A stretch of DNA of 64,000 bases. It comes from Chitinophaga sp. 180180018-3. Lineage in GTDB: Bacteria > Bacteroidota > Bacteroidia > Chitinophagales > Chitinophagaceae. Below the pieces are notes generated by a model, which worked only from the letters and a program-made list of their open reading frames with translations, did no database searches and was not told where the DNA came from. This document shows, piece by piece, positions 53,101-59,787 of this stretch (within the stretch, counting starts at the first letter, position 1; every line of letters starts with the position of its first letter). The DNA lies in assembly GCF_037893185.1 (NCBI RefSeq), contig NZ_CP140772.1:2108001-2172000 (forward strand), given 5' to 3'. A program made the translations under genes and the position numbers.

Positions 53101-53486
53101 TATTGGGTGACAGAAAGGTTGTAGATGCAAGTGGTAACCCCAATACCAAAGTGATTGCTGCCGATAAGGCCTTTAAATATCTTTCTTACGATGGAGCGTC
53201 CTCCGGAACCAAGTTCGATATCATCGACGGTACTTTTATAAAACTTCGTACTATACAATTTGGCTATACACTTCCTGCCAATGTGATAAACAGATGGGGA
53301 TGGCTGAAGGGCGCCGGAGTATCTGTGTTTGCACAGAATGTAGCGCTCCTGCATGTTGATAAAAGCAACAAGTCACATATTGATCCCGAAACCGGATTTG
53401 GAACAGATGTTACATCACTTGGTGTAGAAGAATACCAGATTCCTTCAAACAGAAGCATCGGTTTGAAATTAAATCTGAGTTTCTAA
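50169..53486 (+). CDS. SusC/RagA-family TonB-linked outer membrane protein
   Basis: A 1105-residue barrel that imports a ligand captured by its SusD partner. In order: signal peptide (about 1-20), carboxypeptidase-regulatory-like domain (about 24-95, GKITDTNGDPVIGATIQFKG), the SusC signature EVVVTALGIKREKKALGYAVQEV, a plug (about 120-250, IVVDGIPINN, NAAALYG, GNGVILITT) and a barrel of about 850 residues. I start it at 50169 (MRKPFLLTMM), which gives the signal peptide. The substrate is unknown; no glycoside hydrolase, sigma or anti-sigma gene is adjacent. Confidence 0.94.
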   Translation: MRKPFLLTMMLLLCIATVIGQAKLITGKITDTNGDPVIGATIQFKGQAKGTITDPAGAFKLEAANGQVLVVSGIGYETKEVTVTGSTLNLTLAKSDKTISEVVVTALGIKREKKALGYAVQEVKGSELTQTTENNILNSLSGKAAGVQINNTGGAVGSSTSVVLRGYNSFGNNQPLIVVDGIPINNPQTTVVPGAIRNTSQDQPTAVDYGNGLSDIDPENVASISILKGANAAALYGYRAGNGVILITTKSGKSAFKGIGVTYNGGVSFEKQYILPRYQNKYGQGSSSSEYWYNQYKSETPTNPLSYQDWALQNGFAYVDGFGEGVNDGVDESWGPRLDIGLKLPQYNSPLDANGNRTPTPWISHPNNVKDFFKTGFTLNNSVAMTANSSKGSTRLALGHQRQMGTIPNTDQTRYVAMLSTSQNLTDKLKVEAMANYIQTLNDNVVGQGYNEFNPLQSLGSWFGRQVDIMDLKNNWQKFMPNPYFPATGSPYNWNTNYHDNPYLSMYLNQNSRTKNRVIGYASVSYDFHKWFNLMGRIGTDWYSESRKQTTSSLTTANFVTGLGGQFTDWSIYQNEVNADLIATGGGKLGNDFSLSYTAGGNYRDARYKNTSVTANDLTVPDFFTIGNVKGSPINTMRETHLRSNSVFAQASLGFRNWLYLDVTGRNDWNSSLPSNNRSYFYPSASLSWIFSDALKINNSSAFTYGKLRVSYAEVGNGTDPYQLIRSFVPQPGTFRGVSLYHEAYTLAPENLKPERAKSTEVGAELHFLENRLNLDATYYNKTTRDQIMPVGISGASGADFKLINAGEIQNKGVELQLNLGILRKENGLNWDMTINWAKNASKVNKLYTDPNTGQTLNWFQLASAWAVTIGAVPGQAYGVIRGADYVTDPKSGAIVVGANGLPKFAKDQVIGNITPDWFGGINNAFTYRNFNLSFLIDMRKGGDIFSVTQMFGANTGVMDFTADGKIRETGVVIGKDILGDRKVVDASGNPNTKVIAADKAFKYLSYDGASSGTKFDIIDGTFIKLRTIQFGYTLPANVINRWGWLKGAGVSVFAQNVALLHVDKSNKSHIDPETGFGTDVTSLGVEEYQIPSNRSIGLKLNLSF

Positions 53487-53529
53487 CATTGCTGCGAAGT
53501 GGATTTATGATTTAACTAAAATTATTATT

Positions 53530-54999
53530 ATGAAACTGTATAATAGAAGATTTTCAAAATGTATCATGGTGGGAGCGTTGGTGATGATAACCGGCGGAAG
53601 TTGCACCAAGAGCTTTGACAAAATAAACGAAAATCCTAATTCTCCGGCGAAAGTACCTGGGAACAATACATTGGCTTACGCGATCGCTTATTACGGAAAC
53701 TCCGTTTGGGATTCATGGGGTGATATGAATGAGCCTGAATGTTTTGGAGGGCATTTGGGTAAGATCCAGTATATCGATGAAGCTCGCAATGTATTCAGAG
53801 GAGTGACCATGGAGAATATGTGGACTTATCATTACAGGGTTTTGAATAACCTTCAGGTGACGATTAAGGACGCCATCGCTACCGGTAAAATCAATCAGCA
53901 GGCGGTAGCGCTTACTTATAAATGCTTTGTGACTCAGATAGCCACTGACACCTGGGGCAACATTCCTTACTCTGATGCTCTGAAAGGCGCTTCCGGAGTA
54001 ATTACGCCAAAATATGATGATCAGAAAGCTATTTACGCGGCTTTACTGGCAGATCTGAAAACTGCTAATGATCTGTTTGCGAAAAATAGTCCTGATGTGT
54101 TGGGCGATGGGGACTTCCTGTTTAGTGGCGATTTAGGTAAATGGCGTAAATTCTGCAATTCTCTTAGATTAAGGGTCGCTATTCGTATCAGCAAGGTAGA
54201 TCCGGCCACTGCCAAAACAAATATTGAAGAGATTGCAGGTAATGCAGAAAAGTACCCGGTTATGCAGGACAATAGCGATAATGCCTTCCTAAACTGGCCT
54301 GGCGGTAAACCTTATACTGAACCCTGGGCTGCCGACAGGTTTGAAAGCGGTCGTGATGACCACGCTGTAAGTGATGTACTGATAAATACACTCACTCAGC
54401 TGAATGACCCTCGTATGCCGGTTTATGCTAAACCAGCCAGTGATAGTAAGTTCCGTGGCGTAGGAATTGGTATTCCTGATAATGAAAAGTTGCCTAACCT
54501 TTCACTATATTCCAGAATTGGCGCCCGTTTCAGGGACAACAAGCAGGGATTTACACCGTATATGCGTGTAGCGGAAGTGAAATTCATCCTCGCTGAAGCG
54601 GCAGCTAACGGCTGGAATGTAGGGGTTAGCGCCCAGCAGGCCTATGGCGATGGTATCGATGCTTCCCTGGCGGAAAACGGGGTTAGCGCCGAAGGATATA
54701 AGAATAGCGCCGGTGTTAAATGGGATGGCGACATCACGAAAATATACCTGCAGAAATGGATTGCGCTGTTTAAAGATGGTCACGAAGCATGGGCTGAAGC
54801 CAGAAGAACAGACGTTCCTTTGCTGCCTGCTGCTAAGGGATCTCCTTATACCGGCCATACCCGTGTAGCTTTCCACCTGCCTTATCCTAATAGCGAAACT
54901 ACGCTCAATGGTACAAACAGTGGACCTACCATTAGCCAGGTAAAAGATAACTTCTGGGGCAAACAAATGTATTGGGATACCAGAACTGGTGTACAATAA
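53530..54999 (+). CDS. SusD/RagB-family outer membrane lipoprotein (SusD-like 2 class)
   Basis: A 489-residue surface lipoprotein that forms the lid of the SusC transporter. A signal ends at Cys25 (TGGSC), followed by FDKINENPNSP, a phrase common at the start of this class. Tetratricopeptide-like helices fill most of the protein (YHYRVLNNLQVTIKDA, QIATDTWGNIPYSDAL), and the C-terminus has YLQKWIALFKDGHEAWAEARRT, also typical. It follows susC by 43 bases in one operon and ends at a strong terminator. Confidence 0.92.
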   Translation: MKLYNRRFSKCIMVGALVMITGGSCTKSFDKINENPNSPAKVPGNNTLAYAIAYYGNSVWDSWGDMNEPECFGGHLGKIQYIDEARNVFRGVTMENMWTYHYRVLNNLQVTIKDAIATGKINQQAVALTYKCFVTQIATDTWGNIPYSDALKGASGVITPKYDDQKAIYAALLADLKTANDLFAKNSPDVLGDGDFLFSGDLGKWRKFCNSLRLRVAIRISKVDPATAKTNIEEIAGNAEKYPVMQDNSDNAFLNWPGGKPYTEPWAADRFESGRDDHAVSDVLINTLTQLNDPRMPVYAKPASDSKFRGVGIGIPDNEKLPNLSLYSRIGARFRDNKQGFTPYMRVAEVKFILAEAAANGWNVGVSAQQAYGDGIDASLAENGVSAEGYKNSAGVKWDGDITKIYLQKWIALFKDGHEAWAEARRTDVPLLPAAKGSPYTGHTRVAFHLPYPNSETTLNGTNSGPTISQVKDNFWGKQMYWDTRTGVQ

Positions 55000-55019
55000 C
55001 CTGTTATTTAATATTTAAT

Positions 55020-55063
55020 GCAACCCCGGTACTCCCTGCAGGAGCGCCGGGGTTGCTTCTTTT
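55020..55063 (+). terminator. Terminator of the susC-susD operon
   Basis: A perfect 10-bp GC-rich stem (55020-55029 with 55047-55056) has an inner 4-bp stem (55032-55035 with 55041-55044) and is followed by a T-rich tract. It lies 21 bases after the susD stop. Confidence 0.88.
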
Positions 55064-55115
55064 AAGGGTTTACATCTTCATATAGACAACATCAATGTCA
55101 CATTTCTAAAATCTA

Positions 55116-55147
55116 TTTGAATAATAATGAATGTAATGTGATCTTTG
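55116..55147 (+). promoter_or_regulatory. Promoter of the peroxiredoxin gene
   Basis: TTTG (55116-55119), exactly 20 bases, then GATCTTTG (55140-55147) fits the Bacteroidota promoter with one mismatch. The leader would be about 47 bases. Confidence 0.6.
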
Positions 55148-55200
55148 CCGCGTCAAAAAGTGAAAATCATTAGTCTGTAAATCAAAAAGAGAATAGAATT

Positions 55201-55755
55201 ATGAAAAATGTTATCTTATCCGTAGGGTCAGAGTTTCCCGAATTCAAAAAAACGGCTGTAGTATCTATTGAAAAAGGTAAAGAGTTCTATGAACTGTCTT
55301 CTGAAGAACTGAAAAACTCCGGCAAATGGATGGTAATGTTCTGGTGGCCTAAGGACTTTACTTTTGTTTGTCCTACTGAAATCGCCGAATTTAACAAACA
55401 CGCTCAGGACTTTGCAGACCGCGACGCGGTATTGATTGGTGCTTCTACCGATAGCGAATTCGTTCATGCTGCCTGGAGAAGAGATCACGAAGATCTGCGT
55501 GGCCTGCAGTTCCCAATGCTGGCTGATACTTCCAAATCCCTCGCTACTGAGCTGGGTATCCTGGAAGCTAACGAAAAAGTAGCTTATCGTGCAACTTACA
55601 TCGTTGACCCTCAGGGTATTGTTCGTTGGGTTTCCCTGTACGACCTGTCTGTAGGCCGTAACGTGAAAGAAGTACTGCGTGTACTGGATGCTCTTCAGAC
55701 AGATGAGCTGTGCCCTTGCAACTGGAATAAAGGTGAAGCTACCCTGGCAGTTTAA
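55201..55755 (+). CDS. Peroxiredoxin, AhpC/TSA family, AhpD-linked type
   Basis: A 184-residue thiol peroxidase that reduces hydroperoxides. The peroxidatic Cys57 lies in FVCPTEI. The C-terminal CPCNW (Cys171, Cys173) supplies the resolving residues and is, from memory, close to the LCACNW of Mycobacterium AhpC, which is reduced by AhpD rather than AhpF. The next gene encodes an AhpD-like protein, in keeping with that. No OxyR gene is adjacent. Confidence 0.92.
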   Translation: MKNVILSVGSEFPEFKKTAVVSIEKGKEFYELSSEELKNSGKWMVMFWWPKDFTFVCPTEIAEFNKHAQDFADRDAVLIGASTDSEFVHAAWRRDHEDLRGLQFPMLADTSKSLATELGILEANEKVAYRATYIVDPQGIVRWVSLYDLSVGRNVKEVLRVLDALQTDELCPCNWNKGEATLAV

Positions 55756-55793
55756 TCAAATCGACTTTTAACTGTTTTATTATCATGAAATGG

Positions 55794-55826
55794 TCCCGGT
55801 AGGGGAAACCTACCGGGATTTTATTT
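55794..55826 (+). terminator. Terminator after the peroxiredoxin gene
   Basis: A perfect 10-bp stem (55794-55803 with 55809-55818), loop GGAAA, then TTTTATTTT. It lies between two functionally linked genes, so it probably gives partial read-through to the AhpD-like gene. Confidence 0.88.
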
Positions 55827-55864
55827 TCTGAAAATAACCCGATAAATAAAAGAAATTAGATATT

Positions 55865-56452
55865 ATGTTTGCAACTACAAATCAGGATACGGCGGTACAA
55901 CTCCTGGAAACAGTGGGTTTAACGGCAGCAGAGGTATCTGGTAAGCTCCAGGCGCTGGTAAACACAGATGCCCGTTACCTGAAAGATCTGAAAATCAATG
56001 TGTCCAATGCAATAGCAGCAGCTACACTTACCCGTAAAGAAGCGTATCTGATCGGGCTGGCGGTTGCAGTAAATGAAAAGCATGTGGCGCTGCAGACAGC
56101 CCTCGAAAAGCTGGCTGTACAGGAAGGAGCAACAGACAAAGAAGTGGCAGAGGTGATTAGCTGTACCTCGCTGATGAATGCCAACAACGTATTTTATCGT
56201 TTCAGGCATTTTGTAAATAAAGAATTCTATACCGTTACGCCGGCAGGGATCCGTATGAGCATTATGGCTAATCCGGTATTAGGTAAAGAATTTTTCGAGC
56301 TGCTGAGCCTGGTGGTATCAGCATTGAACGGATGTGAAATGTGCGTTACCTCTCATGAGGAAGCAGTTATAAAGCATGGAACAGCCCCGCAAAGGGTGCT
56401 GGACGCAGTAAGGTTAGGAGCTGTACTGCGGAGCCTGGTAGTATTATTGTAA
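55865..56452 (+). CDS. AhpD-like carboxymuconolactone decarboxylase-family protein
   Basis: A 195-residue all-helical protein with the redox motif CEMCVTSH (Cys157, Cys160, His164). In AhpD this site reduces AhpC after each cycle. Residues 1-140 form a second, degenerate copy of the helical fold, as in Mycobacterium AhpD. It lies 109 bases after the peroxiredoxin gene, beyond a terminator. Confidence 0.88.
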   Translation: MFATTNQDTAVQLLETVGLTAAEVSGKLQALVNTDARYLKDLKINVSNAIAAATLTRKEAYLIGLAVAVNEKHVALQTALEKLAVQEGATDKEVAEVISCTSLMNANNVFYRFRHFVNKEFYTVTPAGIRMSIMANPVLGKEFFELLSLVVSALNGCEMCVTSHEEAVIKHGTAPQRVLDAVRLGAVLRSLVVLL

Positions 56453-56470
56453 AAAATAATTACAGCAAGA

Positions 56471-56508
56471 AGACAGATGTAAATTTGTCTGATAATCTGA
56501 TGATTATC
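56471..56508 (+). terminator. Possible weak terminator after the AhpD-like gene
   Basis: Two small adjacent hairpins: AGACA/TGTCT (56471-56475 with 56486-56490) and a 7-bp stem GATAATC/GATTATC (56491-56497 with 56502-56508), followed by AATATTTT. AT-rich, so weak. Confidence 0.4.
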
Positions 56509-56594
56509 AATATTTTGCATTGTGTTTGCGCTTTGGGCAATAACCCTTTGTCGGAGATTTTTTATGCTTTTGTGAATAAATTCATTTAATAATA

Positions 56595-56626
56595 TTTGCA
56601 AAATCCATAAAAAAATTGGACTTTTG
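56595..56626 (+). promoter_or_regulatory. Promoter of the rpmB cluster
   Basis: TTTG (56595-56598), 20 bases, then GACTTTTG (56619-56626) fits the Bacteroidota promoter with one mismatch in the -7 element. The short leader of about 15 bases before the rpmB ATG is usual for ribosomal genes. Confidence 0.6.
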
Positions 56627-56646
56627 CATTCCAAAATTTTTAGATC

Positions 56647-56883
56647 ATGGCAAGAGTATGTCAGGTGACAGGAAAGAAGCCAATTACAGGTCACCATGTT
56701 TCCTTCTCCAACATTAAGACAAATAGAAGGTTTCTTCCTAACCTGCAAAAGAAACGTTTTTTTCTGGCAGAAGAGGATAGATGGATTTCTTTGAAAGTAT
56801 CTGCTGATGGTTTAAGAACCATCAATAAAAAAGGTTTGTATGCGGTTGTAAAAGAACTGCGTGCTGCTGGTCAGGAAATTTAA
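56647..56883 (+). CDS. rpmB: 50S ribosomal protein L28
   Basis: A 78-residue basic protein with the family opening [20 protein letters not shown] and [14 protein letters not shown], then [18 protein letters not shown]. First of a cluster of three small translation genes ahead of ftsY, an order conserved in many Bacteroidota. Confidence 0.97.
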   Translation: MARVCQVTGKKPITGHHVSFSNIKTNRRFLPNLQKKRFFLAEEDRWISLKVSADGLRTINKKGLYAVVKELRAAGQEI

Positions 56884-56913
56884 TTCTAAGGCTTACTTAA
56901 TTTGTAATACACA

Positions 56914-57096
56914 ATGGCAAAAAAAGGTAATAGAGTTCAGGTGATTCTGGAATGTACAGAGCATAAAACTTCTGGCCAACCCGGAACATCCCGCTATATC
57001 TCTACAAAAAATAAGAAAAACACTCCTGAGCGTCTGGAGTTGAAAAAGTACAATCCTATTCTCAGGAAAGTGACTGTACACAAAGAAATTAAATAA
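56914..57096 (+). CDS. rpmG: 50S ribosomal protein L33
   Basis: A 60-residue basic protein: [17 protein letters not shown], then [21 protein letters not shown], then VTVHKEIK. It lacks the zinc-binding CXXC pairs of the other L33 type; only Cys14 is present. It follows rpmB by 30 bases. Confidence 0.96.
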   Translation: MAKKGNRVQVILECTEHKTSGQPGTSRYISTKNKKNTPERLELKKYNPILRKVTVHKEIK

Positions 57097-57169
57097 ATAA
57101 TTGTTGGATGGTAAATGGCTGGTATGCAAAACAGCCATATAGCCATTAAACCAAAAGCAATATAATACC

Positions 57170-57343
57170 ATGGCAAAAGCAGCTTCAAAGAACTCGAAAG
57201 TAAAAGATGCTAAAGCAGCAGCTGAATCTAAAGTATGGACTAAGGTAATCCGGGCAGTTCGCTCTCCTAAAACTGGTGCTTATACTTTTAAAGAAGCTAT
57301 CGTGCACAAGGACAAAGTTCTTGATCACATTAACCAAAAGTAA
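57170..57343 (+). CDS. DUF4295 family protein
   Basis: A 57-residue basic protein beginning MAKAASKNSKVKDAK and ending KDKVLDHINQK, with KVWTKVIRAVRSPKTGAYTF in the middle. I recognise it as DUF4295, a small Bacteroidota protein always near rpmB and rpmG and probably ribosome-associated. It follows rpmG by 73 bases and ends just before a terminator. Confidence 0.9.
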   Translation: MAKAASKNSKVKDAKAAAESKVWTKVIRAVRSPKTGAYTFKEAIVHKDKVLDHINQK

Positions 57344-57365
57344 TTCGGCTTTACTAATAATACTG

Positions 57366-57395
57366 AAAAGCTGTCCCTTAAAAGGACAGCTTTTT
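57366..57395 (+). terminator. Terminator of the rpmB-rpmG-DUF4295 operon
   Basis: An 11-bp stem (57366-57376 with 57384-57394) and a 7-base loop, running into a T-tract. It separates the ribosomal genes from ftsY. Confidence 0.88.
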
Positions 57396-57439
57396 GCGTT
57401 ACCCGTCAATAATAGCCGGTTCTTATCTATATTTGCATA

Positions 57440-57522
57440 TTCGAAGAACATATAAGATATTGATCTTCGCTGCATTTACTAATAGCTAATAGCCCAAAGC
57501 TAATAGCTGCATAAAACTAACT
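57440..57522. repeat. Degenerate member of the intergenic inverted-repeat family in the ftsY leader
   Basis: CGAAGA...TCTTCG pairs loosely, and ATCTTCGCTGCATTTACTAATAGC repeats most of the right arm of the 31456-31490 repeat. AGCTAATAGCT (57499-57509) ends 13 bases before the ftsY ATG. TATATTTG (57429-57436) matches the -7 consensus TAnnTTTG exactly but lacks a TTTG at 20 bases. Confidence 0.6.
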
Positions 57523-58485
57523 ATGAGCTTTTTTAATAAACTATTTTCCAGGGAAAAGAAGGAAAATCTGGATCAGGGGTTGCAGAAAACCAAGGAGAGC
57601 TTCCTGAGCAAAATAGGACGCGCTATCGCCGGAAAGTCGACAGTAGATACGGAAGTGCTGGATAATCTCGAAGATGCCCTTGTTTCAGCGGATGTGGGAG
57701 TAGATACTACTGTGAAGATCATCGACAGGATAGAAAAAAGAGTGGCTAAAGATAAATACCTGGGAACCAGTGAATTAAACAGGATGTTGCAAGAAGAAAT
57801 TGCAGCAATCCTGGTAGATGCGCCAGATAGTGGTTTTCGTGACTTCGATGTACCGGAAGGAAAGAAGCCTTATGTAATCATGGTAGTAGGAGTGAATGGT
57901 GTAGGAAAAACCACGACAATAGGTAAATTAGCTTATAACTTCAAGAAAGCCGGTAAGTCGGTATTGCTGGGTGCTGCCGATACGTTCCGTGCGGCAGCAG
58001 TGGATCAGTTAACGATCTGGAGTGAAAGGGTAGGAGTACCCATAGTGAAACAGCAAATGGGGTCCGACCCCGGCGCTGTAGCATTTGATACAGTGCAGAG
58101 TGGTACGGCGCGGAATGCAGATGTTATTATAATAGATACTGCCGGCCGTTTGCATAACAAAGCCCATCTGATGGATGAGTTGGGTAAGATAAAAAGGGTT
58201 ATGAAGAAAGTAATCCCGGATGCTCCCCATGAGGTGCTATTGGTGCTGGATGGATCAACGGGTCAGAATGCACTTGAACAGGCCAGGCAGTTTACGGCAA
58301 CAACGGAAGTGACGGCACTGGCTATCACCAAACTCGACGGAACAGCTAAAGGCGGGGTTGTACTGGCCATCGCCAACCAATTCAAAATACCAGTGAAATA
58401 CATTGGTATAGGAGAAAAAATGGAAGACCTGCAGGTGTTTAACAAAGAAGCTTTTGTGGAAACACTGTTTAGTGTAAATGATTGA
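57523..58485 (+). CDS. ftsY: Signal recognition particle receptor
   Basis: A 320-residue SRP GTPase that docks ribosome-SRP complexes at the inner membrane. NG domain motifs: G1 GVNGVGKTT (123-131), DTFRAAAVDQL, G3 DTAGRLHNK, G4 TKLDGTAKGG, and GIGEKMEDLQVFN at the end. The N-terminal acidic A domain of E. coli FtsY is absent; only a short basic start remains, as in many bacteria. Confidence 0.96.
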   Translation: MSFFNKLFSREKKENLDQGLQKTKESFLSKIGRAIAGKSTVDTEVLDNLEDALVSADVGVDTTVKIIDRIEKRVAKDKYLGTSELNRMLQEEIAAILVDAPDSGFRDFDVPEGKKPYVIMVVGVNGVGKTTTIGKLAYNFKKAGKSVLLGAADTFRAAAVDQLTIWSERVGVPIVKQQMGSDPGAVAFDTVQSGTARNADVIIIDTAGRLHNKAHLMDELGKIKRVMKKVIPDAPHEVLLVLDGSTGQNALEQARQFTATTEVTALAITKLDGTAKGGVVLAIANQFKIPVKYIGIGEKMEDLQVFNKEAFVETLFSVND

Positions 58486-58562
58486 TTGTTATTATATTCT
58501 GAATGTTCTTTGATTATTAACCAGAAGCTTACCGATATTTTGCTTTAGGTATAGTTATTGCT

Positions 58563-58590
58563 CGGGCTCTATAAATGGAGCCCGGTGTTT
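58563..58590 (+). terminator. Terminator of ftsY
   Basis: A 7-bp GC-rich stem (58563-58569 with 58578-58584, extendable by wobble pairs) followed by GTGTTTT. It lies 77 bases after the ftsY stop. Confidence 0.7.
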
Positions 58591-58616
58591 TATCAACTTA
58601 AAACCGCTTCGTTTGT

Positions 58617-58648
58617 TTTCGTAAAAAAGACCGCATTTACTACATTTG
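58617..58648 (+). promoter_or_regulatory. Promoter of the JmjC-like gene
   Basis: TTTC (58617-58620), 20 bases, then TACATTTG (58641-58648), an exact -7 match with one mismatch in -33. The leader would be about 37 bases. Confidence 0.6.
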
Positions 58649-58691
58649 AATAATTGTTCCCTTTTTGTACCCTTTTTAACAATTCGTACGT

Positions 58692-59573
58692 ATGATTATA
58701 CAACAAATAGATCGAGTTGATGAAATTGCGCCGGAGGAATTCAAGAAGAACTACTATGAGCCACGTAAACCTGTTATTATTTCTGCTGCTGGATTGAGCA
58801 AAAAATGGCCGGCTTACAATAAATGGACCTGGGATTATTTCAAATCGATAGTTGGTGACACGACGGTGGGGGTATATAATAATGAACGAGCAGGAGAGAA
58901 CACCCTGGTGAATGGAGCGGATGATTATATTACTTTCGGTGAATATCTGGATATGATACAGCGTGGCCCTGTAGCGCTACGTATTTTCCTCTTTAACATT
59001 TTTCAGCATGCTCCCCAGCTGGTAGAAGATTTTGCCTGGCCGGATGAGCTGGCCAAAGGGTTTCTGAAAAAATACCCGATGTTATTTGTCGGGGGAGCCG
59101 GTTCGGTAGCACATATGCACTATGATATAGATCTTTCTCATATCTTTCATACCCAGTTTATTGGCCGCAAAAGAGTGCTGTTGCTGGAAAATAACCAGTC
59201 GACCTTTATTTACCGCATGCCTTTTACCGTAGAAAGTGCAGCTAATTTTGTAAACTGGAGTGAGCAGCTGGACCAGGATCAGTTCCCGGCCCTCAAACAC
59301 GCAAAAGGCTTTACGGCTATATTGAATCATGGAGATACCATGTTTATGCCCGGCGGTTACTGGCATCACATGGAGTATATGGATGGAGGATTTGCGATGA
59401 GTCTCCGTGCCCTTGACCCATCTCTCGTTAATAAACTCAATGGGCTTTATCATATTGTAGGATTAAGGGGAATGAATAATCTGATGATCAAAATGGCCCC
59501 GAAATGGTGGTTTCATTATAAAAGAAAAATGGCTTATAGCCGGGCCGACAGGGCCATACAGGCGTTAGGCTAA
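58692..59573 (+). CDS. Cupin/JmjC-like Fe(II) and 2-oxoglutarate oxygenase
   Basis: A 293-residue protein of the cupin_8/JmjC type. Iron ligands are probably His143 and Asp145 in HMHYDIDLSH and His225 or His226 in GGYWHHMEY; GRKRVLLL after the first pair could place the 2-oxoglutarate Lys or Arg. Related enzymes hydroxylate protein side chains. It has its own promoter, is preceded by the ftsY terminator, and lies between ftsY and rimO, which are neighbours in many Bacteroidota. A ribosomal substrate is therefore possible but unproven. Confidence 0.85.
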   Translation: MIIQQIDRVDEIAPEEFKKNYYEPRKPVIISAAGLSKKWPAYNKWTWDYFKSIVGDTTVGVYNNERAGENTLVNGADDYITFGEYLDMIQRGPVALRIFLFNIFQHAPQLVEDFAWPDELAKGFLKKYPMLFVGGAGSVAHMHYDIDLSHIFHTQFIGRKRVLLLENNQSTFIYRMPFTVESAANFVNWSEQLDQDQFPALKHAKGFTAILNHGDTMFMPGGYWHHMEYMDGGFAMSLRALDPSLVNKLNGLYHIVGLRGMNNLMIKMAPKWWFHYKRKMAYSRADRAIQALG

Positions 59574-59623
59574 AGTATCCGTGATTTATGCTAAGTGGCT
59601 GATCAACAATTGTTTAGTATAAA

Positions 59624-59655
59624 TTTCTAATTATCAATTCTTTTTGCTACCTTTG
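59624..59655 (+). promoter_or_regulatory. Promoter of rimO
   Basis: TTTC (59624-59627), 20 bases, then TACCTTTG (59648-59655), exact at -7. The leader is about 125 bases and contains an imperfect inverted repeat. Confidence 0.6.
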
Positions 59656-59669
59656 CACCTTCCTAACCC

Positions 59670-59740
59670 CCACTAAGACTCAAAGTCACATACAGTAAGT
59701 CTGCTGTTTAATTCAATCAGTGTCTGTGTGTCTTCGTGGC
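59670..59740. repeat. Imperfect inverted repeat in the rimO leader
   Basis: CCACTAAGACTCAAAGTCACA (59670-59690) and the reverse of CCACGAAGACACACAGACAC (to about 59740) resemble each other in opposite orientation. The phrase CCACTAAGACAC...AAGTCAC is one I have met between genes of other Bacteroidota. Function unknown. Confidence 0.5.
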
Positions 59741-59787
59741 GGTAGCGGCTCAATGAATGCTTGACCGCTTGTTTAAAACATTCGCGC

